Of a DNA stretch of 64,000 nt, positions 16,241 through 23,874 are shown piece after piece. Each line of letters begins with the position of its first letter. Within the stretch, counting starts at the first letter, position 1. A program made the translations under genes and the position numbers. The stretch lies in assembly GCA_039820405.1 (NCBI GenBank), contig JBCBQC010000027.1, forward strand, positions 3,521 to 67,520, read 5' to 3'. The notes beneath the pieces were generated by a model that was not told the origin of the DNA, did not search any database, and saw nothing but the letters and a program-made list of their open reading frames with translations. The DNA is from CALLVY01 sp937899855. Lineage in GTDB: Bacteria; Bacteroidota; Bacteroidia; Chitinophagales; Saprospiraceae.

Positions 16241-18583
16241 CTAATTCATCATTGTTGACGACTGGGCGGGCACTATCCGAACCCGTACCGATTTGGAGGT
16301 GGGGGTCCGGCTGATGTCGGCGATGCTATCGATGGGAACGAGCGAATTGGCCTCCGGGAAATAGGTCGCCACACAACCACGGGGAATGTCGTACTTCACC
16401 ACGATAAAACGCGGCTCGCGACGCAACTCGCCGTCGTAGGTACTCGTGAGGTCCACCACCGTTCCCGCCTTGAGTTCCAGCCGGGCCATGTCACGGCCGT
16501 TCATCAACACCACCCGGCGCTCGTTGTAAATGCCCCGGTAGCGATCGTGGAGGCCGTAGATCGTCGTATTGTACTGATCGTGACTCCGCAGGGTCATCAT
16601 CAATAGCTCGTCGGCAGCGAGGGCTTCGCGTACCGGACTCAGTTGTTCGTTGACCGTAAAATTCGCCTTGCGGTTGGTCGTCGTCCATTGCCGATTGCGG
16701 GCGCCATTGGGCAGGTAAAAACCATCCGGCTGGCGCACCCGGCGGTTGTAATCCTCAAAGCCGGGAATGATCGCTTCGATGTGCTCGCGGATCCGATCGT
16801 AGTCGCGCGCCATGACAGCGTAATCGACACTGCTGTCGGGCAAAGTAGCTTCCGCTAGACGACAGATGATTTGCACTTCACTCAGCAGGTTGGGCGCGGC
16901 GGGCAAATTGAGGCCCCGTGAGGTGTGGACTTGCCCCATGGAATTTTCGACGCTGACTAATTGGACCTTGCCACTATGAACGTCCTGCTCCGACCGCACC
17001 TTGCAAGGCAGCATCAGCGCGGTACGACCGTGGACGAGGTGACTGCGATTGAGCTTGGTGGATACCTGGACGGTCAGTTCACAGCTTTGGAGGGCCCGCG
17101 CGGTAAAAAGGGTATCGGGAGTGGCGGAGAGAAAATTGCCGCCCAGCGCCATAAAGACCCGGGCCCGCCCTTCGTGCATGGCCCGGATGCTGGCCACCAC
17201 GTCGTAACCGTGGGCACTCGGCGCCACAAAACCGAAGCGACGGCGAATACCTTCCAGCAAAAAAGCCGGAGGTTTTTCCCAAATGCCTACCGTGCGATCG
17301 CCCTGGACGTTGGAGTGTCCCCGCACCGGACAGGTGCCGCCACCGGGGATGCCCACGCTGCCCTTGAGCAAAAGCAGATTGACAATCTCGCGAATCGTTT
17401 GTACCGCATTCCGGTGTTGGGTCACCCCCATCGCCCAGCAGATGATGATCTTTTTACGCGTGGCGATCAGCTCGACACTGGCCTCCACCGACGCCCTACT
17501 CAATCCCGTTGCTGCGATGAGCTCGTCTACCGAGTAGTCGGCCAAGCTCGCGGTAAAGTCTGCGTAGCCCGCCGTCTGCGTACGAATAAACTCCTGATCA
17601 AAAACGGTACCGGGCGCTGCTTTTTCGCGCTCCCACAAGAGCAGCAGGATGGCCTTGAACAGGGCCAAGTCGCGATTGACCTGTACCTGCAGGTACAAAT
17701 CGCTGAGCCTTTGTCCCCCACTCAACAACGAGCTAGGACTTTGCGGATCGACGAAGGTATGGAGGCCCGCCTCCTGCAGGGGATTGATGCTGATGATCTT
17801 GGCGCCCCCTTGCTTCGCCTTAGCCAGGGCGGAGAGCATCCGCGGGTGATTGGTCCCGGGGTTTTGTCCAACGACGATCACCAAATCGGTACGGTAAAAA
17901 TCTTCCAGCGTCACCGAGCCCTTACCAATTCCCAGGGTTTGGGAAAGGGCCGCTCCACTCGACTCGTGACACATGTTGCTACAATCGGGAAGGTTGTTGG
18001 TGCCCAGGTCCCGCGCAAAAAGTTGGTAGGAGAAAGCCGCCTCGTTACTGGCGCGACCGGAAGTATAGAAGATGGCTTCGTCGGGGGAATGGAGGGCCCG
18101 CAAGTTTTCCGCTATCTTGGCGAAGGCCGCCTCCCAACTGAGGGGACGGTAATGCTTTTGTCCCGGCTCTAAAATCAGGGGTTCGACCAAGCGGCCACTT
18201 TTCCCCAATTCATAGTCCGACCACTGGGACAGTTCGGCTACGGAATAGCGCGCAAAGAAATCCGCGCCGATCCGTTTGCGCGTTCCCTCCTCGGCTACTG
18301 CCTTCGCGCCATTCTCACAATATTCCCCAATCCGGGAACGCTTCCCCGTTTTGGGATCGGGCCAGGCACAACCGGGACAATCGAAGCCGCCCGACTGGTT
18401 GAGCTTCGCGAGGGTTTTGATCGTTTTTACCAAGCCCATTTCCTCAAAGCCGTGTTGCAGCGCCGAACGCACCGCCGGAATCCCTCCCGCTCGATCTTTG
18501 GGATCCGTCACCTGGAGCCCCGTAAAGCTAGGCGAGGTGCGCGGATTGATTTTCTCCGTAGTCTTTGGTGCCTCGTCTTTCAT
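16241..18583 (-). CDS. FdhF/YdeP-type molybdopterin oxidoreductase
   Basis: A 780-residue protein of the molybdopterin oxidoreductase superfamily, closest by pattern to the FdhF/YdeP group. GGFDCPGCAWPDPK and EYCENGAKAV near the N terminus, AIFYTSGRASNEAAFSYQLF, DCSNMCHESSGAALSQTLG around the likely molybdenum-binding region, VVGQNPGTNHPRML, MGVTQHRNAV and the C-terminal beta-barrel domain (YGLHDRYRGIYNERRVV) are visible. YdeP has been linked to acid resistance in E. coli; its true substrate is not settled, and formate dehydrogenase activity should not be assumed. The start at 18583 follows the DUF7009 gene by 2 bases, and FdhD is two genes upstream, so the three form one operon. Confidence 0.88.
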   Translation of the reverse strand: MKDEAPKTTEKINPRTSPSFTGLQVTDPKDRAGGIPAVRSALQHGFEEMGLVKTIKTLAKLNQSGGFDCPGCAWPDPKTGKRSRIGEYCENGAKAVAEEGTRKRIGADFFARYSVAELSQWSDYELGKSGRLVEPLILEPGQKHYRPLSWEAAFAKIAENLRALHSPDEAIFYTSGRASNEAAFSYQLFARDLGTNNLPDCSNMCHESSGAALSQTLGIGKGSVTLEDFYRTDLVIVVGQNPGTNHPRMLSALAKAKQGGAKIISINPLQEAGLHTFVDPQSPSSLLSGGQRLSDLYLQVQVNRDLALFKAILLLLWEREKAAPGTVFDQEFIRTQTAGYADFTASLADYSVDELIAATGLSRASVEASVELIATRKKIIICWAMGVTQHRNAVQTIREIVNLLLLKGSVGIPGGGTCPVRGHSNVQGDRTVGIWEKPPAFLLEGIRRRFGFVAPSAHGYDVVASIRAMHEGRARVFMALGGNFLSATPDTLFTARALQSCELTVQVSTKLNRSHLVHGRTALMLPCKVRSEQDVHSGKVQLVSVENSMGQVHTSRGLNLPAAPNLLSEVQIICRLAEATLPDSSVDYAVMARDYDRIREHIEAIIPGFEDYNRRVRQPDGFYLPNGARNRQWTTTNRKANFTVNEQLSPVREALAADELLMMTLRSHDQYNTTIYGLHDRYRGIYNERRVVLMNGRDMARLELKAGTVVDLTSTYDGELRREPRFIVVKYDIPRGCVATYFPEANSLVPIDSIADISRTPTSKSVRVRIVPAQSSTMMN

Positions 18584-18585
18584 TA

Positions 18586-18981
18586 TTACAGCTTGTGTTG
18601 GTTTTCCAAGGGATGGGGAAATTGATCGCCTTCGTCTTCGTGGGGCCTTTGGTGCAGACACTGGAAATCCTTTTCCACCAGAATAAACAAAGGATCGTCC
18701 GCTCGTCCGGTACTGAGCGAGGTTGCGGCGTTTTGAAAACCCACGCGATTCGTCTCGGTCCACTCCTCCGCGATGCCCATTGGTACCTTCACCAAGATCT
18801 CGTGATCGCGATAGTGAGCCTGTACGGTGGTAGCCCCCTCGTCGCGAACCAGAGCGTAATGCAGTTGGTGCTGCGGATTGAAATGCAAGGTGCTACCGAC
18901 GTAGCCCTCCCGGGCGAAGCGTTCCACTTCGGGTTGGGTGAGGCGGAGGCGAATGGTATTGGCTTTGATTCTTATTTTCAT
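18586..18981 (-). CDS. DUF7009-like small protein in Fdh operon
   Basis: A 131-residue cytoplasmic protein starting KIRIKANTIRLRLTQPEVER, followed by GYVGSTLHFNPQHQLHYALV and a basic/acidic end rich in His and Glu (RPHEDEGDQFPHP). The first block is what I know as the DUF7009 family of small Bacteroidota proteins with no known role. It overlaps fdhD by 4 bases and precedes the oxidoreductase by 2 bases. The tight coupling suggests a part in maturing or regulating that enzyme. Confidence 0.72.
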   Translation of the reverse strand: MKIRIKANTIRLRLTQPEVERFAREGYVGSTLHFNPQHQLHYALVRDEGATTVQAHYRDHEILVKVPMGIAEEWTETNRVGFQNAATSLSTGRADDPLFILVEKDFQCLHQRPHEDEGDQFPHPLENQHKL

Positions 18982-19838
18982 GATGATACCGTTGTGGCGG
19001 AAAAATCCCCCGTGTAAATATTGACCCCTCTCCGTTTGATAAAACCCACCAGGGCCATGCCGTACTCTTCGGCGAGGGCCACGGCCAGATTGGAGGGCGC
19101 TCCCACGGCTCCCATCATCCCCAGTCCCGCCACCACCGACTTTTGCACCAATTCAAAGCCCGCCCGACCACTCACGATGATACAGTACTCGCGTAGCGGC
19201 AACCAGCCGCGGATCAGGGCTGCGCCAATCAGCTTATCCACGGCATTGTGGCGGCCGACGTCTTCGTAGAGCAGTAGCAATTGGCCGTCGGCATCGAACA
19301 AGCCCGCCGCGTGGATGCTGCCGGTACGTTGGAAGACCACCTGTTGCTGGCGCAGGGTTTCTGTGAGGGTGTACAAGGCCGACGGATGGAGGCAGGGAGT
19401 AGCCGGAGCCTGGTGCTTGACCGTTGGGGGCACTTGTACCGCCTCGATGGAAGCCCGGCCACAGAGGCCACAGCTGGAGTTGCGGTAGGAGTGGCCGCGG
19501 AGACGTTGGGTATCGACATCGACGCCGGCGCGGAGTTGGACGCGGACCACATTGCCCCGGTGAGCGGCCTTCTCGGTTTGGCAGTAGCGAATCGACTGAA
19601 TGTCGCGGTAGCTGTGGAGGAGGCCTTCGGTAAAAAGAAAACCCACGGCCAGTTCGAAGTCGTCGCCGGGAGTACGCATGGTCACGGCAATCCGTTCTTC
19701 GGGGTCTTGATCGGGCCGGTGGACAGCCAGGCGAATTTCCAACGGCTCCTCTACCGTCAGATCGTCTTCGACGGTCCGCACTTGGGAGGGCGAAAACTTG
19801 GTGATGGTCCGGGATTCGACGGCGCTACGGGAAGTCAT
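18978..19838 (-). CDS. fdhD: Formate dehydrogenase accessory sulfurtransferase FdhD
   Basis: A 286-residue protein with all FdhD signatures: TVEEPLEIRLAVH, MRTPGDDFELAVGFLFTEGL, the cysteine pair in NSSCGLCGRAS (Cys123 and Cys126), GSIHAAGLF, EDVGRHNAVDKLIG and IIVSGRAGFELVQK. FdhD moves sulfur from IscS to the molybdenum cofactor of FDH-type enzymes. It is the first gene of the operon with the DUF7009-like and FdhF/YdeP genes, and presumably serves that enzyme. Confidence 0.93.
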   Translation of the reverse strand: MTSRSAVESRTITKFSPSQVRTVEDDLTVEEPLEIRLAVHRPDQDPEERIAVTMRTPGDDFELAVGFLFTEGLLHSYRDIQSIRYCQTEKAAHRGNVVRVQLRAGVDVDTQRLRGHSYRNSSCGLCGRASIEAVQVPPTVKHQAPATPCLHPSALYTLTETLRQQQVVFQRTGSIHAAGLFDADGQLLLLYEDVGRHNAVDKLIGAALIRGWLPLREYCIIVSGRAGFELVQKSVVAGLGMMGAVGAPSNLAVALAEEYGMALVGFIKRRGVNIYTGDFSATTVSS

Positions 19839-19980
19839 GGCTGGGCGTACTGGTTTTCGTCAAGATACTAATTATTGGAATAAATCGCGGGAACGAGGCG
19901 AAGGGGGAAGGAGGGGGGCAAAGGGAGGGCGGCGAAAGGGGGAATTTTGGGGGGAAGATACAGTGGGGGCCGCAGGGGGT
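19839..19980. other. Upstream region of the fdhD operon with purine-rich tract
   Basis: No gene seen. The stretch from about 19893 to 19960 is almost pure purine on the + strand (repeated GGGGAAGG-like runs), which is out of character for this genome and could form unusual structures. It should contain the promoter of the leftward fdhD operon; no clear -7/-33 pair was recognised. Confidence 0.4.
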
Positions 19981-20175
19981 GGGCCCACCCTCTAGGCGCC
20001 GACAAAACGACGCCCCTTTGCGGCCACCGTACCAAGGCACAGCTCCGCTACCCAGACCCAGAGTCACTAACTCTGTCCGCAGTCGAAAACCGAATCTTTC
20101 CACACTCGAGAATTAGACCCCGATACGTATCGGGGCGATACATTGACGCTTTCAAGGATGCGATTCCATAAATTT
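19981..20175. repeat. Diverged intergenic repeat, copy A
   Basis: This stretch shares its layout with 51164-51345: a block with GCACAGCTCCGCTACCCAGA identical in both, preceded by a similar GCC-GACA-AACGAC-CC-CCTTTGCG run and followed by weaker matches that end in GACGC...ATTCCATAAA. Copy A also contains a perfect GC-rich palindrome CCCCGATACGTATCGGGG near 20118-20135. Both copies lie between two leftward genes, upstream of one and downstream of the next. No frame is shared. It may be a decayed transposable element or a structured RNA. Confidence 0.6.
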
Positions 20176-20282
20176 TTAGAAAAAAGTTTTCCACAATCCC
20201 CATAAATCACTCATTAACAAATACTTAGCACACCAAAAAAAATAACCTTTTTAAAAGCTTTGAATTTTCTCCTCCGGCAACA

Positions 20283-21062
20283 TCAGGGCAACTCCTGCAT
20301 CTTGCGGATTTGTTGGAGCAGGACTTTCTTGGGCGTGAGTGGAATGGTTCGCATCATCATCCGCTGGCCAAAGGTCAGCCCGGCCATGACGTCGAGCTTG
20401 CCGGCCAGCATCCCATCGTAACCCGTCTGAGCCACCTCCCGAGCGCTAAACGGATGTTTAAACAGCTCGGTTTTATCCATCCCCGAAGTCTGGGCAAATT
20501 CCGTCTCGGTAGCGCCGGGCAATAGGGCCGTGACCGTCACCTGGGTATCGTGCAGTTCTTCGGCGATGGCATTGCTAAAGGAAGTCACGTAGGCTTTGGT
20601 CGCGAAGTAGACGGCTTGTAAGGGGCCCGGGAGTAGGCTGGCGGTTGAAGAGACGTTGAGGATTTTTCCCACATTGCGTTGGACCATACCAGGAAGGAAA
20701 AAACGGGTCAGGGCGGTCAGGGCTACAATATTGAGGTTGATCATGGTCAGGTCGGTGGCCCAGTCCCGTTCGTGAAACTTTCCCCGGCCGCCAAAACCAG
20801 CATTGTTGATCAGGTAATCCACCGTCACCCCGGCCGCTTGCGTCGCGTCGTAGACCTCCTGTGCCGCCGCGGGCTGGGCCAGGTCCTTGACCAGTACCAG
20901 TACCCGCACCCCATATTGCTTTTCCAAGTCCGCCTTGAGTGCGTTCAATTTATCCGCCCGCCGAGCCACGATGACCAGGTCGCCCCCCGTTGCGGCGTGA
21001 ATCTGGGCCAGTTCCTTTCCAATGCCACTGCTGGCGCCGGTGATTAAAGCTACTTTTTGCAT
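20283..21062 (-). CDS. Short-chain dehydrogenase/reductase
   Basis: A 259-residue classical SDR. TGASSGIGKELAQIHA is the cofactor loop, DYLINNAGFGGRG the NNAG block, VSSTASLLPGP and YFATKAY the catalytic Ser and YxxxK. The start at 21062 (MQKVALITG) is chosen because the family begins there; the preceding open sequence has no homologous look. RRADKL after the second strand suggests NADP(H) preference. Substrate unknown. It is downstream of the OmpA-like gene by 76 bases on the same strand. Confidence 0.88.
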   Translation of the reverse strand: MQKVALITGASSGIGKELAQIHAATGGDLVIVARRADKLNALKADLEKQYGVRVLVLVKDLAQPAAAQEVYDATQAAGVTVDYLINNAGFGGRGKFHERDWATDLTMINLNIVALTALTRFFLPGMVQRNVGKILNVSSTASLLPGPLQAVYFATKAYVTSFSNAIAEELHDTQVTVTALLPGATETEFAQTSGMDKTELFKHPFSAREVAQTGYDGMLAGKLDVMAGLTFGQRMMMRTIPLTPKKVLLQQIRKMQELP

Positions 21063-21138
21063 GTTTGCTTTTGATTTGGTGAGTGACGCTGAAGATAGGC
21101 AATCCGGATGGATTTGCGGGGCTAGTGCTGGCAAAGGT

Positions 21139-22395
21139 TTAGCGCCGGGGGGTAAGGAAAAGTTCGACCCGCCGGTTGGCCTGTCGCTCCGCCAGACTGG
21201 CATTGTCGTTGAGCGGGGTGCTGGCGCCTTTTCCTAGGAGCTTGAGCTCCCCTTCAAAAGCCGGAAGCAAGGCGGCGATGGCCCGGGCCCGGGCCAGAGA
21301 TAGTTCGTAATTGTCTACTTCGCTGCCCACATTGTCGGTGTGGCCAATGATGGACACCTGCGCCACCGCGGACCAATCGACGGCAGCCAGTTGGACCAGG
21401 ATTTGCTCGCGCCGGACAGTGGTAAGGTGGGCTTGACCCGATTCGAAATAGGGCGCGGCAAAGATAAGGGTATCCGTAAGGGAGGGGATCATTGGAGGGG
21501 GCGGAGCAATCGGGATGGCTGGGGTCGAGATGTCCGCAGCCAGTGGCCGCACTGCTGCGCAGCCTTCGGTGGGGTTGCTACTGTAAAGGGCAACGTCGTC
21601 GATCAAGTAGCTACAGTGAGGGGCCTCCCATTTTTTACGGAGGCCGTGGCGCTGGGGGAAGCGGAGGATGCGCTCGGGTACTTGGTAGCTCAAATTGCCG
21701 AGGTAGAGGTAGCGTTCGCCACCGCGGGCGACGTAGTCGCATTCGATCTGGCGGTAGGTACTGGTGACGGCCAGGGGGGCGGGGATGATGAGGTCAGCTT
21801 GGAGGGGCAGGTAGGTGATGCGTTGGGGGGGCAGGGGAATGATTTTTTTACCTTTGAAAGCGACCTTGACGTGACCGTAGTACGCGAATAGGCTATCCCG
21901 AAAGGCCACTTCGATCTGGGGGGCACTGGTATTCCCAGCGTATTGCTTGATCCAAAAGGACAGCTGGTAGCGCTGTCCCGCAACGAGGGGCCGACAGAGA
22001 CGCCCCACCAGATTTTGTACGATAAACGCATCCCGATCCGAACGTTTAAACGGTTGGATTTTGGCGTAGACAAATCCGCTCCGGCTATCGCCACTTTGGG
22101 AATAAAAAGCACTGTTGGAAAAAGTGGAATCATTGAATGCGTTCCAGTTTTTGGATGAGACACAGGCGTGAAACTGGCTTCTAAACTGCCGTGAAAATAC
22201 CGTATCCACTCGGCTCCACTCCACTGGAGCGCTGCTATTGGTACTGTTAAAGATAGAAACATCGATAAGCTCAAAATCTCCATTCTTGACGAGGTTGATT
22301 TGGGCCTGAGCCCCAAATATGAACAGCATTACACCGGCTACTGTCAACCAGCTTATTTTGAGCATTATAAACAGGATTATATACTTTGGCTTCAT
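21139..22395 (-). CDS. OmpA family surface protein with N-terminal sandwich domain
   Basis: A 418-residue exported protein. The signal peptide (from 22395, or from the ATG at 22365) ends LFIFGAQAQ. The mature N terminus NLVKNGDFELIDVS opens a carbohydrate-binding-like jelly-roll found in many Bacteroidota surface proteins; the same opening is seen in the T9SS protein at 29052-31031. The last 120 residues are an OmpA peptidoglycan-binding domain (VSIIGHTDNVGSEVDNYELS, LSLARARAIAALL, ERQANRRVELFL). It probably anchors something to the cell wall at the outer membrane. Confidence 0.85.
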   Translation of the reverse strand: MKPKYIILFIMLKISWLTVAGVMLFIFGAQAQINLVKNGDFELIDVSIFNSTNSSAPVEWSRVDTVFSRQFRSQFHACVSSKNWNAFNDSTFSNSAFYSQSGDSRSGFVYAKIQPFKRSDRDAFIVQNLVGRLCRPLVAGQRYQLSFWIKQYAGNTSAPQIEVAFRDSLFAYYGHVKVAFKGKKIIPLPPQRITYLPLQADLIIPAPLAVTSTYRQIECDYVARGGERYLYLGNLSYQVPERILRFPQRHGLRKKWEAPHCSYLIDDVALYSSNPTEGCAAVRPLAADISTPAIPIAPPPPMIPSLTDTLIFAAPYFESGQAHLTTVRREQILVQLAAVDWSAVAQVSIIGHTDNVGSEVDNYELSLARARAIAALLPAFEGELKLLGKGASTPLNDNASLAERQANRRVELFLTPRR

Positions 22396-22501
22396 GGACA
22401 AGCATTCTTTTAGGTCGATGATGAGAAAGGTAAAATATGCCAAAGATTACTTCTTTAAAACGACCTATCCAACAATTTATTTTCAAAATCACAATAGGAT
22501 A

Positions 22502-22532
22502 AAGAGGGATAGCACCCAGATGCTACCCTCTT
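22502..22532 (-). terminator. Hairpin terminator after the Cys-rich lipoprotein gene
   Basis: AAGAGGGATAGCA at 22502-22514 pairs with TGCTACCCTCTT at 22521-22532, with one bulged base and a 6-base loop. Read leftward it is followed by TTTATCC. It lies 25 bases past the stop of the leftward gene at 22557. Confidence 0.6.
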
Positions 22533-22556
22533 CTTTTACCAGTTTTCTGGAATAAG

Positions 22557-22913
22557 TCAATAACAACAGCATCCATCACCACAATTCACATCACCGCAAT
22601 CATCGGTTCCGTGGATAGCAAAACAAGTCTCCGACGGGCCCTCGCAGTCGTAGCAAACGATGATCAAGCCGGATACCCCACTCCCATTGTTGGCGGAGCG
22701 GTAGTTGGCTCTAGCCACATCATCTTCCAGTACGGCTTTGACCTCAGTGGGGGTGAGTGGAACGCAGTTAAGCTCCTCTAAGCCCGACTCAGCGATCAAC
22801 TCGCGAACCTCCAACTCGAAGACCGATAAGGTGGACTCCTTCGCTGGTTCCGTAGAAAGTTCATCCACTTGAAGTGGATTACAGGCACTCATCGCTAGAA
22901 TGGTGAAAAACAT
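22557..22913 (-). CDS. Small cysteine-rich lipoprotein
   Basis: A 118-residue protein from the ATG at 22913 with a lipobox (FFTILAMSACNPL). The central part is acidic and helical (VFELEVRELIAESGLEEL). The last 35 residues hold nine cysteines: CYDCEGPSETC, DDCGDVNCGDGCCCY, ending CCCY. Such an end could form several disulfides or bind a metal. No family recognised. It overlaps the remnant gene upstream by 35 bases, and the surrounding 22.3-23.6 kb looks richer in A+T than the rest of the window. Confidence 0.55.
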   Translation of the reverse strand: MFFTILAMSACNPLQVDELSTEPAKESTLSVFELEVRELIAESGLEELNCVPLTPTEVKAVLEDDVARANYRSANNGSGVSGLIIVCYDCEGPSETCFAIHGTDDCGDVNCGDGCCCY

Positions 22914-23418
22914 TAGCCCGTTTAGTCTCTGGCCGGCGAGTATACGCACGAGTGTATTCACGTAGTGCTTCCATCCGATCGATGATTCGACCGAACTGAC
23001 CACGTTGCATACGCACCATAATTTCGATAATAATCAGGTTGATGTTATTACCAGCTTTATCACGAGTAAAGGTAGGAATATCATTTAAAAACTTAGCAAG
23101 ACTGAGTCGTTCCTCTCCATAGGATTCAATCTTACCAGCTTGAATAAGTATGTATAAATAGCCGTACAGTACCCGCCAATAGACCTCAGCATTCTTATGG
23201 GGCTTCTGATGTTGTCGGTGAGCTTTGTAGAGTATATAGGCCTCCTGATAATCTCCCGAGTGAAAGCAAATGACAATGCGTTTGATAAAAGCAGTGTGCC
23301 AATTGAAACTACCGATCGGTGCCAATTGGCAAGCGATACGGATAACAGATTTGGCCTCTTCCAACCACCCCAAGGCAGCCAGGGGCAATGCCTTGTTCTG
23401 GACAAAGGGAAAACGCAA
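22879..23418 (-). pseudogene. Remnant of a TPR-like helical protein
   Basis: A 179-residue open frame with helical repeats (LAALGWLEEAKSVIRIACQL, CFHSGDYQEAYILYKAHRQH, YLYILIQAGKIESYGEERLS). There is no ATG: the only start is a TTG at 23418 just after a stop, and the end runs off into a basic, non-helical tail (TRRPETKRANVFHHSS) over the start of the next gene. It reads like the middle of a longer TPR-type protein cut at both ends. I recall large helical proteins of this kind in Saprospiria, but cannot confirm the family. Confidence 0.5.
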
Positions 23419-23469
23419 AGATAGACTTGCTTATTTTGACAAATTATCTCACCAAAAATTTGCTTGACC

Positions 23470-23598
23470 ATGAAGATTTTGCCCCTGCAATACACCACGG
23501 TGGTGTTGGACCAAAAACAGCTCAGTACGCTTAAAGGAGGAACGAATCAAAGCGATGCTAAAGACATTATCGTAATAACCGATGACGACGTTATCTAG
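23470..23598 (+). CDS. 42-residue peptide with Gly-Gly leader motif
   Basis: An ATG at 23470 opens a 42-codon frame ending TAG at 23596-23598. The peptide begins MKILPLQYTTVVLDQKQLST and continues LKGG, then TNQSDAKDIIVITDDDVI. A leader of 20-odd residues ending in L-x-G-G is the cleavage signal of C39-type peptidase transporters, and Bacteroidota have families of such precursors (natural product precursor, GG type). The core would be 18 residues, acidic, with Thr and Ser but no Cys. No modifying enzyme or transporter gene is next to it. It is divergent from the TPR remnant and lies 35 bases before a MITE. Too short to be certain it is expressed. Confidence 0.45.
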   Translation: MKILPLQYTTVVLDQKQLSTLKGGTNQSDAKDIIVITDDDVI

Positions 23599-23633
23599 GA
23601 TAACAAGTTGACTTCACATCAAATAGCCATCTA

Positions 23634-23856
23634 GGGTGTGTCTGAAAAATGTTTTTGCTCGCAGCTTCAGCAGATTTTGGTTCTGCTCGACGCTCCTTTT
23701 TTCTGGCGTAGCCGTAGCTACGGCTGGAAAAAAAGCGATGAACGAGCGCTTCCTTCGGGGCGGGCACTGCCCGCAGCGAGTGAACCGTTTGGCGGACGGG
23801 TGGCCAAGTTCTAAAGATGCCAAAGATGCGCCGAAGGATAATTTTCAGACACCCCC
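23634..23856. mobile_element. MITE family 2, complete copy
   Basis: A 223-base element without a transposase gene, flanked by TA on both sides (23632-23633 and 23857-23858). Its ends are inverted repeats: GGGTGTGTCTGAAAAAT on the left and GGGGGTGTCTGAAAATT read inward from the right. The right 70 bases match, in reverse orientation, the sequence from 63928 to the window end. A short inner palindrome GTAGCCGTAGCTACGGCTGG sits near 23707. TA target duplication is typical of IS630/Tc1-mariner elements. Confidence 0.8.
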
Positions 23857-23874
23857 TAGTAGGAGGCCATAACC

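Noticed and set aside
16961..18172. 403-residue open frame on the + strand
   Set aside because: It lies opposite the FdhF/YdeP gene in the antisense direction; it has no domain pattern and its length follows from GC-rich codon use.
16241..18583. Selenocysteine in the FdhF/YdeP-type enzyme
   Set aside because: No in-frame TGA is present within the gene; the active-site region reads with Cys.
19893..19960. Purine-rich tract as a CRISPR or tandem repeat array
   Set aside because: No regular repeat unit and no spacers; it is a biased run only.
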